64,000 nucleotides of DNA from Amycolatopsis cihanbeyliensis (GTDB lineage: Bacteria; Actinomycetota; Actinomycetes; Mycobacteriales; Pseudonocardiaceae). A program made the position numbers and the translations under genes. This document shows, one piece after another, positions 47,920 to 56,350 of the stretch; the first letter of the stretch is position 1, and each line of letters begins with the position of its first letter. Location: NCBI RefSeq assembly GCF_006715045.1, contig NZ_VFML01000001.1, forward strand, positions 2,510,501 through 2,574,500, written 5' to 3'. Below the pieces are notes generated by a model. It was not told the DNA's origin and ran no database searches. It saw nothing but the letters and a program-made list of their open reading frames with translations.

Positions 47920-49452
47920 TCAGAGCCGGCGGCTGAGGGGAATGCGAAGGGCCGCTTCGGTGCCGCCGGAACGCGGACCGCGCAGCGACAGCGAGCCGCA
48001 GAGCTCGGATTCCACCAGGGTCCGCACGATCTGCAGGCCGAGCCCGTCCGCGCGTTCCAGGGAGAACCCGGCAGGTAGGCCCTGCCCGTCGTCCCGGATC
48101 AACACATCCATCCGGCGGGCCGAACGCTCCACAGTGATCTCCACCTTGCCCGGCCTGCTGTCCGGGAAGGCGTGCCCCATCGCGTTCTGCACCAACTCGG
48201 TCAGCACCATCACCAGCGGCGTGGCGATCTCCGCGGCCACCACCCCGAACGACCCGCTGCGCTCCAGGCTCACATGGGGTTCCGCGGTGGCCACCTCGCC
48301 GACCATGGGCAACACGTTGTCCAGCAGCTTGTCCAGGTCGACCCGCTCGTCCACGGACATCGACAGTGCCTCGTGCACCATCGCGATCGAGGTCACCCTG
48401 CGCACCGAGTCACTGAGCGCGTGCCGTGCCTCCCGATTGGAGGTTCGCCGGGACTGCAGCCGCAGCAGGGCCGCCACCGTCTGCAGGTTGTTCTTCACCC
48501 GGTGATGGATCTCCCGGATGGTGGCGTCCTTGGACATCAACGCGCGATCGCGGCGTTTCACCTCGGTCACGTCCCGGACCAGAACCAGCGCGCCGGCCGG
48601 TTGCCCGGCGGGCCGCAACGGCAACGCGCGGAACAGCACCACGGCCCCGCGCCGGGAGTCCACTTCGATCCGACTGCCCGGCTTCCCGTCCAGCGCGTCG
48701 AGAATGCGATGGGACACCTCGGTGGCATCGAAAGGGTCCCGGATCAGCGAACGGGTCAGCGGGGCGAGCCGCACCCCGACCAGATCGGACTCGTGCCCCA
48801 TCCGGTGATACGCGGAAAGCCCGTTCGGGCTGGCGAACACCACCCCGCCCGCGGAGTCCAACCGGATCAGCCCGTCACCCACCCGGGGGCTGGTATGTAC
48901 ATCGGTCGGGCTGCCCGCGCTCGGGAAGGTCCCGTCGGCGATCATCTGGCACAGGTCGGCCGCGCTACCCAGGTAGGCGATCTCCAGCGGGCTCGGCACC
49001 CGCGGTGCCGCCAGGTTGGTCTCCCTGCTGAGCACCGCGACCACCGTGTCACCGAAGCTGACCGGGATCGCCTCGCGGCGCATCGGGAGATCCAGGTACC
49101 AGTGCGGGTCCTCCTCCCGGCAGATCCGGACCTCCCGGATGGCCCTGGACAGCTGGGGATGGTCCGCGGTGGTGAACCTGGCCCCGACCACATCCTCCGG
49201 ATGCGCGGTGGGCGCGGTGGTCGGCCGGGCCTGCGCCACGCACACAAAGTCGTCGGTACCGTCCGGCTCGCCGAGGTCACCGGCGGCATGCTCGGCCGGC
49301 CGCTCCCCGGCGTCCACCGGCACCCAGAGCAGGAAGTCGGCGAAGGAAAGGTCGGCCAGCAGCTGCCATTCGGCGACCACCAGCTGCAGATGGTCGGCGG
49401 CCTCCCCGGAGAGGCCGGTGTGCTCGGCGAGCAGTTCGGCTAGCGTGGACAA
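47920..49452 (-). CDS. pdtaS: Sensor histidine kinase PdtaS
   Basis: The 510-residue soluble kinase has an N-terminal H_kinase_N (GAF-like) domain (about 1-165), a PAS domain (about 180-300), HisKA_2 with IREIHHRVKNNLQT (His316/His317) and an HATPase_c domain with NAMGHAF, DDGQGLP and GLQIV. In mycobacteria PdtaS phosphorylates PdtaR, an ANTAR RNA-binding regulator (not in view). No membrane helix is present. The terminator at 47828 ends its transcript. Confidence 0.92.
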   Translation of the reverse strand: MSTLAELLAEHTGLSGEAADHLQLVVAEWQLLADLSFADFLLWVPVDAGERPAEHAAGDLGEPDGTDDFVCVAQARPTTAPTAHPEDVVGARFTTADHPQLSRAIREVRICREEDPHWYLDLPMRREAIPVSFGDTVVAVLSRETNLAAPRVPSPLEIAYLGSAADLCQMIADGTFPSAGSPTDVHTSPRVGDGLIRLDSAGGVVFASPNGLSAYHRMGHESDLVGVRLAPLTRSLIRDPFDATEVSHRILDALDGKPGSRIEVDSRRGAVVLFRALPLRPAGQPAGALVLVRDVTEVKRRDRALMSKDATIREIHHRVKNNLQTVAALLRLQSRRTSNREARHALSDSVRRVTSIAMVHEALSMSVDERVDLDKLLDNVLPMVGEVATAEPHVSLERSGSFGVVAAEIATPLVMVLTELVQNAMGHAFPDSRPGKVEITVERSARRMDVLIRDDGQGLPAGFSLERADGLGLQIVRTLVESELCGSLSLRGPRSGGTEAALRIPLSRRL

Positions 49453-49588
49453 TGGCGCCTACCCACCCCTCGTTCTCGGCCGGGGACTATCCAGCTCCAT
49501 ACAACCAGACCCGGCCCCGGCCGGCGGGCCAGGGACCTGCGAAGCAGCGCCCGTGACACACTGGACGGGTTGTCGCAAAGGAGTGAAC

Positions 49589-49663
49589 ATGTCGAAGCGC
49601 GCCCGTAAGCGTCGCGACCGGAAGAAGAACAGCGCGAACCACGGCAAGAAGCCGAACAGCTGA
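49589..49663 (+). CDS. Ribosomal protein bL37 (24 residues)
   Basis: The 24-residue, highly basic protein (MSKRARKRRDRKKNSANHG, then KKPNS) is too short for usual gene finding but matches the bL37 proteins found on mycobacterial 50S subunits. AAAGGAG precedes the ATG by 5 nt. It lies on the opposite strand from its neighbours and has its own hairpin terminator 18 bp after the stop. It binds 23S rRNA. Such genes are often missed in annotation. Confidence 0.85.
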   Translation: MSKRARKRRDRKKNSANHGKKPNS

Positions 49664-49681
49664 CGCTGTACCGGCAGACGA

Positions 49682-49713
49682 CGGCCCCGGTACCACTCTC
49701 GGTACCGGGGCCG
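49682..49713 (+). terminator. Hairpin terminator after bL37
   Basis: Arms CGGCCCCGGTACC and GGTACCGGGGCCG (13 bp) enclose a 6-nt loop. It lies between the bL37 stop and the convergent rsrA stop, so it may serve both. Confidence 0.8.
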
Positions 49714-49738
49714 CGATGTTCCAGGGGCGGGCTGGCCG

Positions 49739-50056
49739 CTACTCGGCGCGCCGCTCGACGTTCACCTCGGTCCGCTCCACGAGGTGCCCGGCACGTTCCT
49801 CGACGGTCCGCCGGATGGACGCCCGCAGCCTGCTCTTCAACTCGTCCGGCGCGTGCTCGCCACCGCACTTGCGGGCCAGCAGCACCTTGAGCTGCTCGTC
49901 GATCCCGTACTCCTCGAGGCAGGGCGGGCAGTCCTCGAGGTGCTTGCGCAGTTGGGCCTCGTGCTCCTTGCTGCACTCCTGGTCCAGCAGCAGGTAGATC
50001 TCGGCCAGCGCCTCCTCGCAGCTGACCTTGTCGGAGTCTCCACAGGCATTGCTCAT
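49739..50056 (-). CDS. rsrA: Zinc anti-sigma factor RsrA (mycothiol system)
   Basis: The 105-residue ZAS protein has Cys13, His39, Cys43 and Cys46 (HLEDCPPC), matching the zinc site of Streptomyces RsrA (Cys11/His37/Cys41/Cys44) with the same spacing. Further Cys5, Cys28 and Cys64 are present. It holds the sigma factor until disulfide stress expels the zinc. It overlaps the sigR stop by 4 bp, so stoichiometric translation is expected. Confidence 0.93.
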   Translation of the reverse strand: MSNACGDSDKVSCEEALAEIYLLLDQECSKEHEAQLRKHLEDCPPCLEEYGIDEQLKVLLARKCGGEHAPDELKSRLRASIRRTVEERAGHLVERTEVNVERRAE

Positions 50057-50715
50057 CGACCAGCCACCTCCTGCTTGGCCGAACGAATGAAACCACGCTC
50101 CCGCGCCACGTCCGCGAGCAGGTCACGCAGCTGGGCGCGGCCACGGTGCAGGCGCGACATCACGGTGCCGATGGGTGTATCCATGATCTCGGCGATTTCC
50201 TTGTAGGCGAAACCCTCGACGTCGGCCAGGTACACCGCGAGCCGGAAGTCCTCCGGCAACTTCTGCAGTGCCGCCTTGACGTCGACGTCCGGCAGGTGGT
50301 CCATCGCTTCCACCTCGGCGGAGCGCAGGCCGCTGGAGGTGTGGCTCTCCGCCTTGGCGAGCTGCCAGTCGGTGATCTCGTCCGTCGACTGCTGCTGCGG
50401 CTGACGCTGCCGCTTGCGGTAGCTGTTGATGTAGGTGTTGGTCAGGATGCGGTACAACCAGGCCTTGAGGTTCGTGCCCTTCTTGAAGGACGCGAACGCC
50501 GCATAGGCCTTCAGGTAGGTCTCCTGAACCAGGTCCTCGGCGTCGGCGGGGTTGCGTGTCATCCGCATCGCCGCCGAGTAGAGCTGGTCCAGCAGCGGCA
50601 TGGCGTCCCGCTCGAACCGCTCGACGCGCTCGCGGATGTCTTCCGTGCCGCTCGCGGAGTCCGTGTCGACAGTGCTGTCGACCGTGGGCTCCGCAGGCTG
50701 CTGTGTACTCGGCAA
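50053..50715 (-). CDS. sigR: ECF sigma factor SigR (SigH-type), TTG start
   Basis: The 220-residue group IV sigma factor has region 2 ([36 protein letters not shown]) and region 4 ([35 protein letters not shown]). It directs the thiol-oxidative stress response. I chose the TTG at 50715 because GGAGGGG lies 6 nt before it. The frame is open to 50982, and an in-frame GTG at 50877 sits 3 nt after the start expected from the SigR-type promoter at 50887-50914. This would give a 274-residue long form, the same arrangement as the unstable sigma-R' isoform described in Streptomyces coelicolor. Confidence 0.92.
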   Translation of the reverse strand: MPSTQQPAEPTVDSTVDTDSASGTEDIRERVERFERDAMPLLDQLYSAAMRMTRNPADAEDLVQETYLKAYAAFASFKKGTNLKAWLYRILTNTYINSYRKRQRQPQQQSTDEITDWQLAKAESHTSSGLRSAEVEAMDHLPDVDVKAALQKLPEDFRLAVYLADVEGFAYKEIAEIMDTPIGTVMSRLHRGRAQLRDLLADVARERGFIRSAKQEVAGR

Positions 50716-50886
50716 ACCGTTCCCCTCCTGGTCGGCGTCGACGCCCCGCGACCTGCGGGCGGCATCCGTAGCCGGATACGCATACGACAGTTCCGAGGAT
50801 ACGCGCACGTCAGGCCGTGAGCCGGACACGGCCGGTCGCGCGGTACGGACGGCGTTCGGAGCAACTTCGGTCAGCACATCCCGTAC

Positions 50887-50914
50887 CAACACGACCGACC
50901 CCCGGCGAATTCCC
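50887..50914 (-). promoter_or_regulatory. SigR/SigH-dependent autoregulatory promoter
   Basis: On the minus strand, GGGAAT (50914-50909), 18 bp, then GTTG (50890-50887) match the SigR consensus GGGAAT-N18-GTTG exactly. The start of transcription would be near 50880, just ahead of the GTG at 50877. This is the expected positive feedback loop of sigR. Confidence 0.9.
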
Positions 50915-50965
50915 GCTCGATCCCGCGGCGGGCCGCGCCTAAGGTAGCGCTCGTGGCAGGTACTC

Positions 50966-51445
50966 GTGGCAGGTAAAGGCACCCCGGCGACCGCACTGCT
51001 GGCACAACAGCAGGTGTGGCATGCGTTGCGCTCCTACGAGCACGATCCCCGGCAGGACTCCTACGGGATGGAGGCGGTCGAGGCACTCGGCCTCGACCCC
51101 GAACGGGTGTTCAAGACCCTGGTCGCCGAGGTGGACGGCACGCTGACTGTAGGTGTGGTACCGGTCACAGGGCAGCTCGATCTCAAAGCGCTGGCCGCGG
51201 CCGTCGGCGGCAAGAAGGCCAGGATGGCCGAGATGACGGCCGCCCAGCGGGCCACCGGCTACGTGGCGGGCGGGATCTCCCCGCTCGGGCAGCGTGGGAG
51301 GCTACCGACCGTGGTGGACGCCACCGCCGAGTTGTTCGACACAGTGCACTGCTCGGCCGGCAGACGTGGACTCGAGGTCGAACTGGTGCCGGCCGACCTG
51401 ATCCGGCTCACCGCGGCCGTGGTCGCCGAAATCGCCACCACCTAA
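50966..51445 (+). CDS. ybaK: Cys-tRNA(Pro)/Ala-tRNA(Pro) deacylase, YbaK type
   Basis: The 159-residue editing enzyme has the YbaK/ProX-like fold: start [25 protein letters not shown], then [20 protein letters not shown] (catalytic Lys region), [29 protein letters not shown] with the GxxSP glycine loop, and a C-terminal [12 protein letters not shown]. It hydrolyses mischarged prolyl-tRNA. GTG start. It is divergent from sigR, and the SigR promoter region lies between them. Confidence 0.9.
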   Translation: MAGKGTPATALLAQQQVWHALRSYEHDPRQDSYGMEAVEALGLDPERVFKTLVAEVDGTLTVGVVPVTGQLDLKALAAAVGGKKARMAEMTAAQRATGYVAGGISPLGQRGRLPTVVDATAELFDTVHCSAGRRGLEVELVPADLIRLTAAVVAEIATT

Positions 51446-51596
51446 TGCCATTTCACCGTGCCACTACAGCGAGCACCGGCGGTCTCCCGGGGTTGCCCGC
51501 CGGGTGTTTGATCCGGTACTAGGCCACCCCGGTGGGGGAGCTAGTACCCCAGCGCGCGGGAAGTGCCGTCCCCGCAGAGGAGCCGATCGTTGGGGC

Positions 51597-52130
51597 ATGA
51601 CGACGGCGATGACGACGACCGAGACGGCGATCCCGCGCTGGGCGAACGTGGCGGCACACCTGGCGGCGGCGAGCGCCGTGCCGTCCGGGCTGTGGCGGAT
51701 CGCGATGGGACTGCAGATCCCGGTGGGCTTCACCGAGGCCGGGCTGCGCGAGTTCAGTATCCCCGGGTGGGGGACGGTGTACGTGTTCGGGCTCAGCCTC
51801 CTCGCCGAAGCCCTCGCGTTCCTGACATTCGGGCTGGTGCGGCGCTGGGGCGAGGTGATGCCGCGCTGGGTTCCCGTGCTGGGAGACAGGCGGATCCCAC
51901 CGCTGGCCGCGATCGTGCCGGCCATGGCGGGTGCGGTCGCGGTTACCCTGATCACCTGGTGGTCGGCGCTGAACTGGGGCAAGGCGGGCGACGCCATGCC
52001 GAGCGGCACGATGGAAGAGGGGGACCCGTACCAGCTGGTGATGACGCTGTGTTACGCCCCACTGCTGCTCTGGGGCCCGCTGCTGGTCATGGTCACCCTG
52101 CATTACTGGCGGCGCAGGGGCACCTTCTAG
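51597..52130 (+). CDS. Multi-pass membrane protein
   Basis: The 177-residue protein has about four to five helices (near 12-32, 50-75, 92-118 and 145-170). No catalytic motif is seen; proline-rich loops MPRWVPVLGDRRIPPL separate the segments. The start at 51597 is a choice (ATG at 51609 is close), since the longer frame to 51504 lacks bias. Its stop and that of the convergent hydrolase share the palindrome CTAG (52127-52130). Confidence 0.55.
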   Translation: MTTAMTTTETAIPRWANVAAHLAAASAVPSGLWRIAMGLQIPVGFTEAGLREFSIPGWGTVYVFGLSLLAEALAFLTFGLVRRWGEVMPRWVPVLGDRRIPPLAAIVPAMAGAVAVTLITWWSALNWGKAGDAMPSGTMEEGDPYQLVMTLCYAPLLLWGPLLVMVTLHYWRRRGTF

Positions 52131-52738
52131 ACCAGCGGGCGCAGCACACGCTCGAGCCACTCACCGGTGGCGCGGGCGATCCCCTCCAGGTCGGCACGCA
52201 GGCTGTGATCCCCCGCGAGGAGCACCAGCTCGTGATGGTGGCCGGCTTCCGGCCGACCGAACGGGTCCCGCTCCCCCTGCACGATCAGGGCGGGCACCTC
52301 CACGGCGTCCAGCTCGGCCTGCCGGGTCTTCTCCGGCCTGCCGGGCGGGTGCAGCGGGAACGCCAGGCACAGCACGGCGGCGACCTGCGCGGCGGCGGCC
52401 GTGCGGCAGGCCACCCGCGCGCCTGAGGACCGGCCACCGAACACCATGGGCAGGTCGTCGAACCACCGCGCGGACAGCTCCTCGGCCACGGTCAGCCAGG
52501 CGGTGTCGAGCTGGTTCGCGGGCGCGGGCGCGCGCCTGCCCACGACCCGGTACGGCTGCTCGACCAACGCGACATGCACCCCGGCGGCCTGCGCCGCCCT
52601 GGTCGCGGCGACCAGGTCCGGGGCGTCGATCCCGCCACCCGCGCCGTGGCCGAGCAGCAGCCCCGCGACCCCTTCCTCGGCACAGTGCAGCTCGGCACGG
52701 GCGAGGCCGTGCGCGGTGTCGATCTCCAGGCAAGTCAT
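52127..52738 (-). CDS. Alpha/beta hydrolase (dienelactone hydrolase/KANL3-Tex30-like)
   Basis: The 203-residue protein has a short alpha/beta fold: LLLGHGAGGGIDAPD (oxyanion loop), PMVFGGRSSGARVACRTA with nucleophile Ser in G-R-S-S-G, VQGERDPFGRP (Asp) and LLAGDHSLR (His). It overlaps the SRAP gene by 4 bp (ATGA), so it is co-translated with that repair-type protein. The substrate is unknown. Confidence 0.75.
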   Translation of the reverse strand: MTCLEIDTAHGLARAELHCAEEGVAGLLLGHGAGGGIDAPDLVAATRAAQAAGVHVALVEQPYRVVGRRAPAPANQLDTAWLTVAEELSARWFDDLPMVFGGRSSGARVACRTAAAAQVAAVLCLAFPLHPPGRPEKTRQAELDAVEVPALIVQGERDPFGRPEAGHHHELVLLAGDHSLRADLEGIARATGEWLERVLRPLV

Positions 52739-53565
52739 GGGTGCCGGCTGCTGGGCAGGTCGAACAGCCCGCCGTCCAGCTCGGCGGGCGCCGGGTCCAC
52801 TCGCTCGGTGAGCTCGGGGCCGTTGTGGCGGACGTTGTTCACCCTGGTGGACACCGGGCGCAGCTCCAGCCGGTCGACCAGTTCCGGATCCGGTTCCCCC
52901 AGCAGGCCGGTGACCTCGGTGTTGTCCGGGTCGAGCCAGGTGTTCCAGTGCCGGCTCGGCATCAGCAGCGGCATCCGGTGGTGGATGTCGGCGAGCTGGC
53001 CGACGGCGTCCGTGGTGATGACCGAGCAGGTGATCAGCGGCGCGGCGTCGGGGTCCGCCTTCGGATCGCGCCAGGTCTCCCAGAGGCCGGCCATCGCCAG
53101 CGAGGAGCCGTCCCGGGTGGTCATGAAGAACGGGTCCTTCGGCGCCTTCTTGTCGGCCTTCTTGTCGGCGTTCTTGCCGGTCTTGTCGCCGCCGGACCCG
53201 GCCCGCCACTCGAACCAGCCGTCCGCGGGGATCAGGCAACGGCGCCGGCTGAGCGCCTTGCGGAAGGCCGGCTTCTCGGTGGCCGACTCCGCCCTGGTGT
53301 TGATCATGCGGTTACCCACGGCGGGATCCTTGGCCCAGAAGGGCACCAGGCCCCAGCGCATCACCCGGACGCTACGCACGGCAGGCTCGTCCTGGATGAC
53401 CCTGCCCTCCTCGTCCCGCGGATGCCGCTGCACCACGGTCAGCACGTTCATCGTCGGCGCGACGTTGTAGTTCTCGGACGGGGCCTCGCCTTCCGTCCCG
53501 TCGACCGCGTCGAACTCGGCGGCCAGCTTGGCCGGGTTCTTCGTCGCGGCGTAACGGCCACACAT
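52735..53565 (-). CDS. SRAP/HMCES-YedK-like abasic-site crosslinking protein
   Basis: The 276-residue protein has the self-processed N-terminal Cys2 (MCGRYA), Asn89 and Glu93 in MINTRAESA, GWFEW (Glu119), and His195 in DIHHRMPLL, all in the SRAP order. It forms a covalent link to abasic sites in single-stranded DNA. A lysine-rich insert (about 128-143, with KKADKKAPK) lies between the GWFEW and core strands and is not a standard feature. It is translationally coupled to the hydrolase gene. Confidence 0.9.
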   Translation of the reverse strand: MCGRYAATKNPAKLAAEFDAVDGTEGEAPSENYNVAPTMNVLTVVQRHPRDEEGRVIQDEPAVRSVRVMRWGLVPFWAKDPAVGNRMINTRAESATEKPAFRKALSRRRCLIPADGWFEWRAGSGGDKTGKNADKKADKKAPKDPFFMTTRDGSSLAMAGLWETWRDPKADPDAAPLITCSVITTDAVGQLADIHHRMPLLMPSRHWNTWLDPDNTEVTGLLGEPDPELVDRLELRPVSTRVNNVRHNGPELTERVDPAPAELDGGLFDLPSSRHP

Positions 53566-53743
53566 CGGCCGACCTCCTGTTTACCCGGTGAGATGCGCGT
53601 CTGCCCTGGTGTGAGACATCCTGGCACGGCCCACCGACAGATCGCGAGTCACGCGCGTTGGCCTGCCCGGCCCGATGGGGGATCATCGTCACTGCGCGGC
53701 GAGCCGAGTCGCCGCAGGTGACCCGCAGGAGGGATGGAGGGGT

Positions 53744-54757
53744 TTGGCCCGCAGGGACTGGCGCACGCTGGACGAGTCCGATGTCCGGGTGCGCCCTGGT
53801 AAGGGCAGCAGACCACGCAGCAAGCTCCGTCCCGCCCACGCCGACGCGGCGGCGGCGATGGTGGTCGCCGTGGACAGGGGCCGCTGGACCTGCGCCATCC
53901 AGGGCGATCCGGACCGGGTGGTGACCGCGATGCGCGCCCGCGAGCTCGGCCGGACGCCGGTGGTCGTCGGGGACAACGTGCGGCTGGTCGGCGACGTCAG
54001 CGGCAGGCCGGACACCCTGGCCAGGATCGTGCGGGTGGACGAGCGCCGCAGCGTGCTGCGCAGGACCGCGGACGACACCGACTCCCACGAACGCATCGTG
54101 GTCGCCAACGCGGAGCAGTTGCTGATCGTCACCGCGCTGGCCGATCCGCCGCCCCGGACCGGTTTCATCGACCGCTGCCTCGTCGCCTGCTACGCGGGTG
54201 GGCTCGAGCCGGTGCTCTGCCTGACCAAGGCGGACCTGACCGCGCCGGACGAACTGCTGGCCGGCTACACGGACCTGGCGGTGCCCGCCGTGGTCACGCG
54301 GCACGACGAGGACTCGCCCGAGCTGGCCGAGTGGCTACGCGGTCGGGTCTCGGCATTGGTCGGGCACTCGGGGGTGGGCAAGTCCACCCTGGTCAATCGC
54401 ATGGTTCCGGACGCCGACCTGGCCACCGGTGTGGTGAGCGCGGTGGGCAAGGGGCGGCACACCTCGGTCGCGGCGGTCGCGCTGGCCCTTCCCGGCGGCG
54501 GCTGGGTGGTGGACACCCCGGGGATCCGGTCCTTCGGCCTGGCCCATGTAACCGCCGACGACATCGTCGGGTCCTTCCCCGAGTTCGCCGAGGCCGCCGA
54601 GGAGTGTCCCTCCGGCTGCGGGCACCTCGGCCCGCCGGGCGATCCGGACTGCGCGCTGGACAGCGTGCCGGCCGAGGACGCGGGCACCACGGCCACCGCG
54701 GGCAGGCTGGCCTCCCTGCGGCGGCTGCTCTTCTCACGCGCGGGAATCGAGCAATAA
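53744..54757 (+). CDS. rsgA: Ribosome small-subunit maturation GTPase RsgA
   Basis: The 337-residue protein has an N-terminal OB-like domain and a circularly permuted GTPase: TKAD (161-164, G4) precedes GHSGVGKST (207-215, G1), then DTPGIRSF. A zinc-binding C-terminal stretch (ECPSGCGHLGPPGDPDC) closes it. TTG start at 53744 follows GGAGGGG; the frame is open to 53675. It acts in 30S maturation. The neighbour upstream is the divergent SRAP gene, with repeat copy D behind. Confidence 0.93.
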   Translation: MARRDWRTLDESDVRVRPGKGSRPRSKLRPAHADAAAAMVVAVDRGRWTCAIQGDPDRVVTAMRARELGRTPVVVGDNVRLVGDVSGRPDTLARIVRVDERRSVLRRTADDTDSHERIVVANAEQLLIVTALADPPPRTGFIDRCLVACYAGGLEPVLCLTKADLTAPDELLAGYTDLAVPAVVTRHDEDSPELAEWLRGRVSALVGHSGVGKSTLVNRMVPDADLATGVVSAVGKGRHTSVAAVALALPGGGWVVDTPGIRSFGLAHVTADDIVGSFPEFAEAAEECPSGCGHLGPPGDPDCALDSVPAEDAGTTATAGRLASLRRLLFSRAGIEQ

Positions 54758-54852
54758 CACGTCGACGTTTTTCGACCGACGCGCGCGGGGTGATCAGCGG
54801 CATGAAACCCTGAAGGTGGTTCAAACGTCACACTCGTGTACGGGCACGAGCC

Positions 54853-54967
54853 AAGGAGGGTTGTCGACCGCGGGCCGCCGGGCTCGCGCAGGTGGTCGTC
54901 GCAGGTGGCAGTATTGGTGACACGCTTTGCGGACCTGAATAACCCGACCGTGGGACAAGACACAAGA
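54853..54967. repeat. ~115-bp dispersed element, copy D (truncated)
   Basis: GGAGGGTTGT at the left and GGACCTGAATAACCCGAC at the right match the ends of copies A and B. About 14 bp near the left end (TCAGAACGACCCGG in copy A) are missing. It lies 18 bp upstream of the first lipoprotein gene. Confidence 0.75.
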
Positions 54968-54984
54968 TGAAGGCAGGCGATCGC

Positions 54985-55773
54985 ATGCGCAAGACGGCCC
55001 TCGCGGCTGGGGGTTTCGCACTGGTCCTCGCGCTCACCGGTTGCGGTGGCGAGAGTGTCGAGGGTCAGGCGCAGACCTACGGCAACGCACAGGAGCTGGT
55101 CCAGGCCGCCCTGACCGGCACGGAAAAGAGCCAGACCGCGAAGTTCACCTTCGACATGAGCGTCGCCGGGATGAACATGAAGGCCAATGGCGAGGGTCGC
55201 TTCGACAGTGAGAACCCGGCCATGTCGATGACGATGGACATGCTCGGCCAGAACATGGAGATGCGGCTGGTCGGGGACGCGCTCTACATCAAGCAGCCGC
55301 AGGCCACCGGCGACAAGCCCTGGACGAAGGCCAGCAAGGACAGCAACGACCCGATGTCCCGGGCAATGGGCGGCAAGATCGAGGAGATGACCTCGCAGAT
55401 GGACGTGCGCAACGCGCTCGACCAGGTCAAGGCCGCGGGGACGATCAAAAGCAGCGAGCAGACCGAGCTGAACGGTCAGCCCGCCACGCACTACGTGATC
55501 GACCTCGACTTCCAGAAGCTGCTGGAGCAGGAGTCCGCCAACCTGCCGCAGGGCATGAACGAGCAGATGGCCGGTAAGGTCGACAAGCTGCCGATGGAGC
55601 TCTGGCTGAGCGAGGACGAGCTCCCCCTGCAGGTCACGATGGACATGGCGAAGGTCATGGAAGCCGCGGGCGCGCCCGCGGGTCAGGGCGGCAAGGTCAC
55701 CATGACGTACTCCGACTGGGGGGCACCGGTGAACATCGAGGCGCCGCCCGCCGACCAGGTCCAGGGGAACTGA
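54985..55773 (+). CDS. LppX/LprAFG-like lipoprotein (paralogue 1)
   Basis: The 262-residue lipoprotein begins MRKTALAAGGFALVLALTGC (Cys20). An acidic LppX-type body follows: AQELVQAALTGTEKSQTAKFTFDMS, NGEGRFDSENPAMSM, DALYIKQPQ, TELNGQPATHYVIDLD and a final MTYSDWGAPVNIEAPPADQV. LppX/LprG proteins bind and shuttle lipids to the outer membrane or cell surface. I prefer the ATG at 54985 (an in-frame ATG at 54967 is possible). It is the first of three related genes. A palindromic hairpin follows. Confidence 0.85.
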   Translation: MRKTALAAGGFALVLALTGCGGESVEGQAQTYGNAQELVQAALTGTEKSQTAKFTFDMSVAGMNMKANGEGRFDSENPAMSMTMDMLGQNMEMRLVGDALYIKQPQATGDKPWTKASKDSNDPMSRAMGGKIEEMTSQMDVRNALDQVKAAGTIKSSEQTELNGQPATHYVIDLDFQKLLEQESANLPQGMNEQMAGKVDKLPMELWLSEDELPLQVTMDMAKVMEAAGAPAGQGGKVTMTYSDWGAPVNIEAPPADQVQGN

Positions 55774-55813
55774 CCCGGTTTCGCGCCGCACGTTCGAACA
55801 ACTGATGTACTGA

Positions 55814-56243
55814 GGTATCGAAGCGGCCTTCGCCACCGGTGGTGAAGGCCGCTTCGACCGCCAGGACGCGGCGATGTCGATGACCATGGACATGCCGGAC
55901 GGCACCGTCGACGTCCGCCTGCTGGATGGGACGCTCTACGTCAAGCAGCCCATCTCCCCCGGCGGTCGACCGTGGATCGTGGTCTCCGGCGACGGCGGTG
56001 GAGCAACCCCGGTTCCCGGAGCACATCGCCGAGCGCATCCTCGGCAAGGTCGACACCGTGCCGATGGACCTCTGGATCGGCGCGAACCACCTTCCGCTGA
56101 AGGTCGTCGTGGACACCTCCGCGGCCGCCGAGGCTTCGGGTGCGCCACCGCCGCAGACCGTCAGATACACCATGACCTACTCGGACTGGGGGAAGGCGGT
56201 CAACGTCACGGCCCCACCCGCGAATGAGATCCGGGGCAACTGA
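55814..56243 (+). pseudogene. Decayed LppX-like lipoprotein gene (paralogue 2)
   Basis: The first frame reads GGEGRFDRQDAAMSMTMDM, TLYVKQPISPGGRPWIVVSG, aligned to residues 60-105 of paralogue 1. The next frame carries FPEHIAERILGKVDTVPMDLWI to the MTYSDWGKAVNVTAPPANE end. About 90 residues between are missing, the 5' end with the lipobox is gone, and a frameshift joins the parts. It is surely non-functional and lies between two intact copies. Confidence 0.85.
55820..55855. terminator. Palindromic hairpin after the first lipoprotein gene
   Basis: GAAGCGGCCTTC and GAAGGCCGCTTC flank CCACCGGTGG, giving a 36-bp nearly perfect palindrome 46 bp past the stop. The right arm is also the first recognisable coding part (GEGRFD) of the decayed paralogue, so the hairpin formed at or near that junction. 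Confidence 0.5.
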
Positions 56244-56350
56244 CCTTCCGGAAAACACCGGCGGAATGTCGGCCCGTTGTGTCAGTCTTGTCCCGATACT
56301 GACGTCATATCCGTGCGCGTAGCACGGTGTCGAGATGGAAGCGGGCACAC

